Source: a bacterium
GTDB taxonomy: Bacteria; SZUA-79; Acidulodesulfobacterales; Acidulodesulfobacteraceae
Assembly: GCA_021791295.1 (NCBI GenBank)
Contig: JAJYWW010000177.1
Span: 1 to 5,387, forward strand
DNA: 5,387 bases
Reading direction: 5' to 3'
Shown here: one piece after another, positions 1 to 4,950 of the stretch
Layout: each line of letters starts with the position of its first letter
Numbering within the stretch: position 1 is the first letter of the stretch
Program-made: the position numbers and the translations under genes
Notes under the pieces: generated by a model
The model's input: the letters and a program-made list of their open reading frames with translations, nothing else
What the model was told of the DNA's origin: nothing
The model's database searches: none

Positions 1-320
1 CCTATCAAGACATTCATGTCGGAAACTTTTGCAATCATTCTTATGACATCGACTACGCTTGCATTCTGAAAATCGAAGCTGACCCTCATATCCGTAGGGT
101 CTAAGAAGAATTTTTTAACGGTTTGGGTTTGGGGAGAACCGCCTGCCGACATAGACGATGACGGCGATGCGGATACAACCGGCTGAACTCCCGCCGGCGC
201 GGCAACCGCCGTTCCGCTCCCGCCGCCCTGTCCGGCATATACAAGCGCCGCCCCGTATATAACGTATATAAATGCCCCGAATGCAAACAAAACCGTTAAA
301 AAGAATGTTCGCTTTTTCAT
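1..320 (-). CDS. pilQ: PilQ, type IV pilus secretin (N-terminal 106 codons; 3' end outside window)
   Basis: PilQ forms the outer-membrane ring through which the type IV pilus passes. Only the N-terminus is present; the frame runs open off the left edge. The ATG at 320-318 has a GAGG Shine-Dalgarno (332-329) 8 nt upstream. Residues 1-29 look like a Sec signal peptide: MKKR, then a long hydrophobic core, with a likely cleavage after VYA (29/30). Residues 30-68 are a low-complexity Gly/Ser/Ala/Pro/Gln linker. Residues 78-106 (VSFDFQNASVVDVIRMIAKV, then SDMNVLI) match the start of the secretin N0/STN domain seen in PilQ. Many PilQ proteins carry one or more AMIN peptidoglycan-binding domains between signal peptide and N0; there is no room for one here. 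It is last in the visible pilMNOPQ order, which supports PilQ over type II or III secretins. It starts 58 nt after the pilP stop. Confidence 0.88.
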   Translation of the reverse strand, partial: MKKRTFFLTVLFAFGAFIYVIYGAALVYAGQGGGSGTAVAAPAGVQPVVSASPSSSMSAGGSPQTQTVKKFFLDPTDMRVSFDFQNASVVDVIRMIAKVSDMNVLI

Positions 321-378
321 ATTATTTTCCTCGTTTTAATTATTATAATTCAAAATCTTGTTCTTATCCTGCAATTAT

Positions 379-861
379 TTATTTTAATCCCATAACGACG
401 TTCATCGAGCGCATTTGTCCGAGAATATTATATGTCCTTTCGACCAAATTTACCTCGCTTCCGTTTATCGAAACCACCCTTGCCCTGTTTACGCCGACTA
501 ACGAACCTACGGTGATTATATACGACCTGTTATCCGGGGTTTGCAGCATCGCAAAATATTTTCCCCTCCTGTTCATAATGCCAACTACCCTTAGCGATGA
601 AATGCCGTATTGCAGAAGAGGCAGTTCGCCCGCTTTGAACGACGTAACGTGTTTTTGGGTATATAAAAACGTCTGGAACGGGTCTCTCTTTAAATAATAA
701 GGATATGCGACGCCGGGTTTGACGGTGGCCGCAGCAACGCTTTTATTGCTGTCGTTTTTATTAGTCCCGGCAAAACAAAGCGCGCTTTTAAAAACTGAAA
801 AAACGGCAAAAACGATTAAGGCCGCTGACGCCGATTTTCCGATTATTCTTTTTATATCCAT
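379..861 (-). CDS. pilP: PilP, type IV pilus assembly periplasmic protein
   Basis: PilP bridges the PilN-PilO pair in the inner membrane to the PilQ secretin. The 160-residue length is usual for the family. Residues 1-31 form a signal-like segment: basic start, hydrophobic stretch about 11-24, then K25 and SALCFAG. C29 is present but is preceded by Leu, so the lipobox is poor; signal peptidase I cleavage after CFA (31/32) is an alternative. Residues 32-55 are a flexible Asn/Ser/Ala-rich linker. The family signature RDPF is at 59-62 (YLKRDPF). A beta-rich C-terminal domain covers about 83-150 (LQYGISSLRVVGI, then VGSLVGVNRARV and the closing NLVERTYNILG), matching the PilP homology-region domain that contacts PilQ N0. 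The ATG at 861-859 has AAGAGG (873-868) with 6-nt spacing. An overlapping out-of-frame ATG at 866-864 lies too close to that site to be used. It lies 49 nt after pilO. Confidence 0.93.
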   Translation of the reverse strand: MDIKRIIGKSASAALIVFAVFSVFKSALCFAGTNKNDSNKSVAAATVKPGVAYPYYLKRDPFQTFLYTQKHVTSFKAGELPLLQYGISSLRVVGIMNRRGKYFAMLQTPDNRSYIITVGSLVGVNRARVVSINGSEVNLVERTYNILGQMRSMNVVMGLK

Positions 862-910
862 TTCATACCTCTTGTTCTTATTCCCGCAAATAAAAGTTTC
901 ACGTCGTTTC

Positions 911-1537
911 TCACGGTTTTTTAACCGCAGGCGCCTTCGCCGCCGTTTTAACGGGAGGCTTAGCCGGAGGAGCTCCTATAAAAGAAAAAGCCGTTCCGTT
1001 GAAAGAAACCGAAACCTTATGTCCCTTGGAAGCCCTTGAAATAGCAACGTTATGCACATCTACTATTCTTTTCATAACCGCAAGCTTATAAAAAAACTTA
1101 TAGACGTTATAAAAATCTCCGCTTATATTCATAGAAAACGGGACGGTTTCATAAAAACCTTTGGCGGCGCCTTTTTCAGGCTTAAACATTTTTAAATTAA
1201 GATTCAGGGCTTTTTCATAGTTTGAAATTTTCATTAAAAGCTGAGGTATGTTTTTCTTCGACGGAAGTTCCTCAAGAAGCCCCGCAAATTCTTTATTTAG
1301 TTTCTTATACTGCTTTAATAACGCGGGATAGCTTCTGACCGTCGCCAAGTACGAATTATATTTTGCGGTTATCCCGCTCAATTCGGTCTGTTTTTGCAAG
1401 GCTTTCGCCCTCAGTCCCGAATAGACGAAATAATAGTATATCCCCATTATCGCTATAAATAAAATAATGCTAATAACCGTTCCGAGAACCGCCGGATTGC
1501 CGAAATTGATTTTCGATTTAATCGATTTAATATCCAT
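911..1537 (-). CDS. pilO: PilO, type IV pilus inner-membrane alignment protein
   Basis: PilO pairs with PilN in the inner membrane and helps transmit motor state to the secretin through PilP. The 208-residue protein has a short cytoplasmic N-terminus (1-16), one membrane segment (about 17-39, Ile/Phe/Tyr-rich), a charged coiled-coil stretch (about 41-92) and a periplasmic alpha/beta domain (about 100-187). Family hallmarks are LLEELPSKKNIPQLLMKIS around 87-105, then FSMNISGDFYNVYKFFYKLA around 143-162 and the RIVDVHNVAIS strand. The last 20 residues (about 189-208) are an Ala/Lys/Pro-rich tail after the folded domain, probably disordered. The ATG at 1537-1535 lacks a good Shine-Dalgarno: the 19 nt after the pilN stop are G/C-rich (GGGCGGGGCGGCG), so coupling to pilN translation is likely. 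The stop is TGA. Its position between pilN and pilP agrees with the identity. Confidence 0.93.
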   Translation of the reverse strand: MDIKSIKSKINFGNPAVLGTVISIILFIAIMGIYYYFVYSGLRAKALQKQTELSGITAKYNSYLATVRSYPALLKQYKKLNKEFAGLLEELPSKKNIPQLLMKISNYEKALNLNLKMFKPEKGAAKGFYETVPFSMNISGDFYNVYKFFYKLAVMKRIVDVHNVAISRASKGHKVSVSFNGTAFSFIGAPPAKPPVKTAAKAPAVKKP

Positions 1538-1556
1538 TCTATTGCGCCGCCCCGCC

Positions 1557-2114
1557 CTATCTCTTCCCTTTTACGTTCATAGTTAAAGCAAAACTTTGAA
1601 GCCTTAAACCCTGTTTTTTGACTTCCGAAGTCTGGAGAAGACTCACGCCGCCGAAAAAGCCGGTTTGGCTCAAATTGTTCATAAATATCGATTCTACCTG
1701 TCCGTCCAAAGCTATTCCGGTAACGGAAAGCAAGCCTTTATTAGATTTTAAAGAATCAATCCATGCAAATCTTGGAATTGCCGCCGTAATATAGTAAATA
1801 TATCCTATAGGACCCATCTGCTCTTTTTTTAGAGTTTTAATGACGTTAATCTTCTCGAGAATTCGCGATTCTTTTGCTTTCAACGAGTTTGCTTCTCTTA
1901 CCTTAGGCATTAGCATTGCGGTCTTTTCGTTATAGGTCTTTATGCTTTGGTTTAAGCCGCCGATTTTATTATCAATGGAATATTGAAGAAAGAAGACTGC
2001 TATAGCGGCAAGAACTGCCGGAACTATCAAAAAAACCAGCAAATTCCGCAGACCGCCGGTTTCTATTCTTATTTTTATCTTTTTGGGTTTTTTATTTAAA
2101 TTAATCTTAATCAA
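1557..2114 (-). CDS. pilN: PilN, type IV pilus inner-membrane alignment protein (TTG start)
   Basis: PilN anchors PilM to the membrane through its cytoplasmic N-terminal peptide and dimerises with PilO in the periplasm. The 185-residue protein begins MIKINLNKKPKK, the counterpart of the usual INLLP peptide that sits in a PilM groove, but with LNK where LLP is expected. A basic stretch (8-16) precedes one membrane segment (about 24-46). A coiled coil follows (about 47-98), then a ferredoxin-like domain (about 105-183; ITAAIPRFAWIDSL, SVTGIALDGQVESIFMNNLS, FALTMNVKG). The start is TTG at 2114-2112. It is chosen because it places the conserved N-terminal peptide at residue 1 and lies 9 nt after a strong AGGGGAG ribosome-binding site (2130-2124) inside the end of pilM. 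One base separates the pilM stop from this start, so the two are probably translationally coupled. The stop is TAG. Confidence 0.92.
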   Translation of the reverse strand: MIKINLNKKPKKIKIRIETGGLRNLLVFLIVPAVLAAIAVFFLQYSIDNKIGGLNQSIKTYNEKTAMLMPKVREANSLKAKESRILEKINVIKTLKKEQMGPIGYIYYITAAIPRFAWIDSLKSNKGLLSVTGIALDGQVESIFMNNLSQTGFFGGVSLLQTSEVKKQGLRLQSFALTMNVKGKR

Positions 2115-2130
2115 TTTAATCTACTCCCCT
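2112..2130 (-). promoter_or_regulatory. pilN ribosome-binding site and TTG start, embedded in pilM 3' end
   Basis: On the minus strand AGGGGAG (2130-2124) is followed by a 9-nt spacer containing the pilM TAA stop, then TTG (2114-2112). The site fixes the non-ATG start of pilN, and its overlap with pilM favours termination-reinitiation coupling. Confidence 0.75.
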
Positions 2131-3168
2131 TAATGCCAATCCGACCGCGACGGCAAAAAAATGGCTCTTATCGTCTGCGATATCCTGTTTGAACAGCAAA
2201 TTTCTAAAAGGATTTATATTAATCGCCGGAATATTTGTTTTTGATTCTATATCCTCCAAAATACCCTGTAATTTGCTTGAACCTCCGGTCAGATAAACTT
2301 TTTTGGGATACTGCTTGTCGTTGTTTGCGGCAAAATAATCTATCGTTCTTTGAATTTCCGACGTTACCCTCGACAGTATCATATCTAGGTATATCGAATA
2401 ATCGGATTTAAAATCTTCGCCTCTGCCGCCTAAATTGCCGATTTTTATATTTTCCGCTTCGTTAGCATCTATCTGAAATTTTTTTGCTATTTCTTCCGTG
2501 ATATTCATCCCGCCAATGGGTATATCTCTTCTGAATAAATTTACGCCCTTCTGAAGCACATGGACGTTCGTTTCCGACGCTCCTATTTTTACTATGGCCG
2601 TCAATTCGTCGAATTCTTCCGGATAATTAAAATTAAACATATTTTCCAGCGCTATGCAATCGACGTCCACTATTGCGGGATTCAATCCGCATTGATGAAT
2701 AAAATTCATCTGATTATCGATAATATCTTTTTTTCCCGCAACTATCATAATTAGATTGCTGCCGGCATCGTTAGGAGAATCGCCCAAAACGATGTAATCC
2801 AGAAATACCTCGTTAATATCGTAAGTAATATATCTTTGGGCCTCGTAATATATCGAAGAATCAAGCTCGTTAGGCTTCATTTTAGGCATTTCTATGGTTT
2901 TTATTATGACATGTTTACAAGGTATTCCTATGGCGACTTTTTTTTCGCCGATGCCGAGTTTGGAAAAAGAGCTTTTAAGATAGGAGGCGGCCGAAGCGGG
3001 GTCGTTTACAGTGCCGCCGCCGACGGCGCCCGCAGGCAGGTCTATTACGTCAAGAGCATCGATATAATATTTGCGTCCAGACTTGGACAATTCAAGAACT
3101 TTAAGAGAGTTAGAGCCTATATCGACTCCGACGCCAGTTTTCGAACCGATGCCTAATTTTAAAGCCAT
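2116..3168 (-). CDS. pilM: PilM, actin-like ATPase-fold protein of the type IV pilus
   Basis: PilM is the cytoplasmic member of the alignment complex. It has an actin/FtsA fold, binds nucleotide and holds the PilN N-terminal peptide. The 350-residue length is typical. Motifs in order: phosphate-1 loop GVDIGSNSLKVLEL (about 14-27, D16 the expected acidic residue); a SHS2/1C-like region with AIGIPCKHVIIKTIEMP (79-95), YYEAQRYITYDINEVFLDY (107-125) and IVLG; the phosphate-2 strand IVKIGASETNVHVL (202-215) followed by FRRDIPIGGMNITEEIA; and the adenosine motif KVYLTGGSSKLQGI (290-303), then IPAININPF (313-321). The closing AVAVGLALRGVD is typical of PilM C-termini. The ATG at 3168-3166 has GGGG (3177-3174) 5 nt upstream. 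It is the first gene of the pilMNOPQ operon, and its upstream DNA carries the predicted operon promoter. Confidence 0.95.
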   Translation of the reverse strand: MALKLGIGSKTGVGVDIGSNSLKVLELSKSGRKYYIDALDVIDLPAGAVGGGTVNDPASAASYLKSSFSKLGIGEKKVAIGIPCKHVIIKTIEMPKMKPNELDSSIYYEAQRYITYDINEVFLDYIVLGDSPNDAGSNLIMIVAGKKDIIDNQMNFIHQCGLNPAIVDVDCIALENMFNFNYPEEFDELTAIVKIGASETNVHVLQKGVNLFRRDIPIGGMNITEEIAKKFQIDANEAENIKIGNLGGRGEDFKSDYSIYLDMILSRVTSEIQRTIDYFAANNDKQYPKKVYLTGGSSKLQGILEDIESKTNIPAININPFRNLLFKQDIADDKSHFFAVAVGLALRGVD

Positions 3169-3207
3169 ATTAGCCCCGTAGAGAATTATACTTATATAGT
3201 ATATATC

Positions 3208-3222
3208 GGCTTTTTAAGAGCC
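3208..3222. promoter_or_regulatory. Quasi-palindrome in the pilM leader
   Basis: The plus-strand sequence GGCTTTTTAAGAGCC is a near-perfect 15-bp inverted repeat: GGCTTTT against AAGAGCC, with one G:T pair. It lies in the predicted untranslated leader of pilM, about 40 nt before the ATG. In the transcript it could form only a short weak stem, and no U-run follows, so an intrinsic terminator is unlikely. An operator half is possible; the function is unknown. Confidence 0.25.
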
Positions 3223-3225
3223 TGC

Positions 3226-3254
3226 TTTAATAATATTATCTTTAATAATATTAT
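3226..3254. repeat. Two-copy tandem repeat, 15-bp period
   Basis: The 14-mer tttaataatattat occurs at 3226-3239 and again at 3241-3254, separated by a single c, giving a 15-bp period. Each copy carries the self-complementary core TAATATTA. The second copy forms the centre of the larger palindrome at 3237-3261. The repeat covers the predicted start of pilM transcription. It could be paired protein-binding sites or slippage-derived A/T sequence. Confidence 0.7.
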
Positions 3255-3261
3255 TAAGATA
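3237..3261. promoter_or_regulatory. A/T palindrome overlapping pilM -10 and start: candidate operator
   Basis: TATCTT at the left end mirrors AAGATA at the right end around the perfect 16-bp palindrome TTAATAATATTATTAA (3242-3257), with one extra T on the left arm. It overlaps the predicted -10 hexamer and the start of the pilM transcript, where a bound repressor would block the promoter. The two flanking genes are divergent, so it is not a terminator between convergent genes. A/T-only palindromes arise easily by chance in such DNA. Confidence 0.35.
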
Positions 3262-3284
3262 ACCTCAATTAAATTGAAAGTCAA
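3256..3284 (-). promoter_or_regulatory. Predicted sigma70-type promoter of the pilMNOPQ operon
   Basis: On the minus strand TTGACT (3284-3279, five of six to TTGACA) is separated by exactly 17 nt from TATCTT (3261-3256, four of six to TATAAT). Transcription would begin near 3249, giving a leader of about 80 nt before the pilM ATG. The spacer contains the inverted repeat TCAATT-A-AATTGA (plus strand 3265-3277), so a regulator could sit between the two hexamers. A second TATAAT on this strand (3190-3185) has no matching -35. Confidence 0.5.
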
Positions 3285-3324
3285 GTTTTTTATTATTTTT
3301 TATAAAAATTATAATCTTTTTGGT

Positions 3325-3352
3325 TTGATTTTAAATTCAAAAATCGTATAAT
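3325..3352 (+). promoter_or_regulatory. Predicted sigma70-type promoter of the GT39 gene
   Basis: A perfect TATAAT (3347-3352) lies 16 nt after TTGATT (3325-3330, four of six to TTGACA). Transcription would start near 3359, leaving a leader of only about 17 nt. The A/T-rich stretch between this -35 and the pilM -35 (3285-3324) could act as an UP element for both divergent promoters. Confidence 0.55.
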
Positions 3353-3375
3353 GTTTCTAAAAAAAATTATAAATT

Positions 3376-4935
3376 ATGAACAAAAACAAAATAGCCGCAT
3401 ATTCTTTTTTCTTCGTCCTGCTCATTCTTTTTGTCGTCAGGCTTATACTCATAACGAAAATAGACCTGATTCCCGAAGAAACATATTACTGGCAATGGTC
3501 GAGGCATCTCTCCTTTTCTTATTACGATATGTCGCCTATGATTGCCTATACTATAGCCCTTACGACGCTTTTCGGAAAATTAAACTCGCAGTTTTTCGTA
3601 AGACTCGCCGCTCCGGTAATATCGCTGTCGCTGTCGTTTTTTGTATTTGCCGCGTTAAAAAAAATAACGGGAAAGTCTCTGTATTCGTTAATCTGGGCGG
3701 TGCTGTTAAACGCCATACCTATATTTAACGTAGGCTCCGTACTGATAGTTTACGGAAACCTGCAGATGCTGTTTTTTTCATTGACCGTTCTGCTCCTCGT
3801 ATATCTTGTAATTACGGAAAAAAATTATTACTGGTATTTAATAGGTATTTCTACAGGATTTGCATTGTTAAGCAAATATACGGCGGTCTTTATATACTTA
3901 ATAGTCTTTATTTTCCTTCTGTTGAGCAAAAAACACCGAAAATATTTTTTAAGAAAAGAACCATATCTGGCTTTTTTAATATCCGCTGTTATGTTTGCGC
4001 CCGTAATAGTATGGAATTATTCTAACGATTTCGTGTCTTTCAGACATCTTTTAACGCTATCCGGCGGATACGAAAACTTCAGCATTTTTTTATCCAACTT
4101 TTTTTTATTTATAATATCTCAAGCCGGCATAATTTCACCGTTTTTATTCATAATTATTATGTACGCCGCATTTGCCGGCCTGTATCTGGGTTTAAAAGAA
4201 AAGAACGATGTATACACTATTCTTGCGACGGCTTCTTTAGTTCCCTTTTTATATTTCGTATATCAATGCACAAAAACGACGGTTCAGCCTAACTGGCCGG
4301 TATTCTTATATTTTCCTGCTTTTCTGCTTGCTTTCCTTTTGTCCTTGAGATTATATGCCGCCTTGACGTCGGGCGGGATAAAAAAAGCTATGCTTTATTT
4401 TTACGGCTTGTCCTTTTTGACTGGGCTCGTATTCTCTCTTATTATTTTTATTGCGCCGTATTATACGGTTTTCAGGCCTTTTATAAACATTAAAATTAGC
4501 AAAAGCCCGTTGAGGGATATGCTGGGTTGGAAAGAAATGGGCGCGGAAGTAAGCAAAATACTTAAGAAGCATGAAAAAGACCGGCTGCTTATAGCTTCAA
4601 GAAGATTTCAGACGGCGAGCGAACTTGCATATTACGTCGAAGGAAAACCGCAGACTTACTCGTTTAATTATTTCATAAGGGATAACGAATATTCTTTATG
4701 GAACGACTTTAAAAATAAAAAAGGGCGCAACTTTCTTTACGTAATAAATACGAAATACGGCGGCAAACTGGAAAAAAGTTTGTGCCGCAACTTTTCAAGC
4801 TGTTCCTATGTAAAAAAAATAAGCATCAAAAGCAAATACGGCCAAAATATAAGGACTATTAAAATTTATATTTTAAAAGATTTTTTATATAAAGATAAAT
4901 TTATGTTTAAAAAATTCTCTTCGAAGGAATTCTGA
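3376..4935 (+). CDS. GT39-family membrane glycosyltransferase (ArnT/PMT-like)
   Basis: Family members transfer a sugar from a polyprenyl-phosphate donor to a lipid or protein acceptor at the outer face of the inner membrane. The 519-residue protein has a first membrane helix (about 7-27), then the family's periplasmic loop with PEETYYWQWSRHLSFSYYD at 33-51 and SPMIAY after it. About ten or more hydrophobic helices run to about residue 370. Other family-like motifs are LLSKYTA (164-170), FAPVIVWNYSNDFVSF (207-222) and QPNWPVFLY (304-312). A soluble C-terminal domain (about 371-519) has GWKEMGAEV, ASELAYYVEGKPQ and NFLYVINTKYG. The active-site loop usually carries Asp-Glu; here it is Glu34-Glu35. 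The ATG at 3376 has no recognisable Shine-Dalgarno in its A/T-rich leader; it is chosen because helix 1 and the loop begin at the usual distance. Substrate is unknown. Lipid A, another envelope glycan, or pilin (from its place beside the pil operon) are possible acceptors. Confidence 0.88.
   Translation: MNKNKIAAYSFFFVLLILFVVRLILITKIDLIPEETYYWQWSRHLSFSYYDMSPMIAYTIALTTLFGKLNSQFFVRLAAPVISLSLSFFVFAALKKITGKSLYSLIWAVLLNAIPIFNVGSVLIVYGNLQMLFFSLTVLLLVYLVITEKNYYWYLIGISTGFALLSKYTAVFIYLIVFIFLLLSKKHRKYFLRKEPYLAFLISAVMFAPVIVWNYSNDFVSFRHLLTLSGGYENFSIFLSNFFLFIISQAGIISPFLFIIIMYAAFAGLYLGLKEKNDVYTILATASLVPFLYFVYQCTKTTVQPNWPVFLYFPAFLLAFLLSLRLYAALTSGGIKKAMLYFYGLSFLTGLVFSLIIFIAPYYTVFRPFINIKISKSPLRDMLGWKEMGAEVSKILKKHEKDRLLIASRRFQTASELAYYVEGKPQTYSFNYFIRDNEYSLWNDFKNKKGRNFLYVINTKYGGKLEKSLCRNFSSCSYVKKISIKSKYGQNIRTIKIYILKDFLYKDKFMFKKFSSKEF
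4909..4932 (-). terminator. Weak rho-independent terminator for rubrerythrin, inside GT39 3' end
   Basis: Reading the minus strand, AATTCCT (4931-4925) pairs with AG-A-GAATT (4920-4913) around a TCGA loop, with one bulged A, followed by a run of six T (4914-4909, partly shared with the stem). It begins 19 nt after the rubrerythrin stop. The stem is A/T-rich and short, so efficiency is uncertain. On the plus strand the same hairpin is followed only by a loosely U-rich tail. Confidence 0.35.
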
Positions 4936-4950
4936 TTGCTATTCTTTATT

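Noticed and set aside
321..378. Internal promoter for pilQ in the pilP-pilQ gap
   Set aside because: A TATAAT is present on the minus strand, but no -35-like hexamer lies at 16-18 nt; the A/T-rich gap explains it.
272..697. Open frame of 141 codons on the plus strand opposite pilP and the pilQ start
   Set aside because: It is antisense to a well-supported pilP, has no family-like motifs and no ribosome-binding site; treated as a shadow frame.
719..1039. Plus-strand open frame ending in an Arg/Ser-rich stretch
   Set aside because: It spans the pilP start and pilO end in antisense; the Arg-rich part is the reverse reading of the PilO Ala/Lys/Pro tail.
2836..3156. Plus-strand open frame opposite pilM
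   Set aside because: It lies wholly antisense to conserved PilM motifs and has low-complexity aromatic and basic composition typical of a shadow frame.
3207..3223. Possible sigma54 promoter upstream of pilM (GG-N10-GC on the minus strand)
   Set aside because: Only the GG and GC dinucleotides and one C match; the flanking TGGCAC and TTGC positions do not, and the match coincides with a quasi-palindrome.
3226..3254. CRISPR-like repeat
   Set aside because: There are only two 14-bp A/T copies one base apart, with no spacers.
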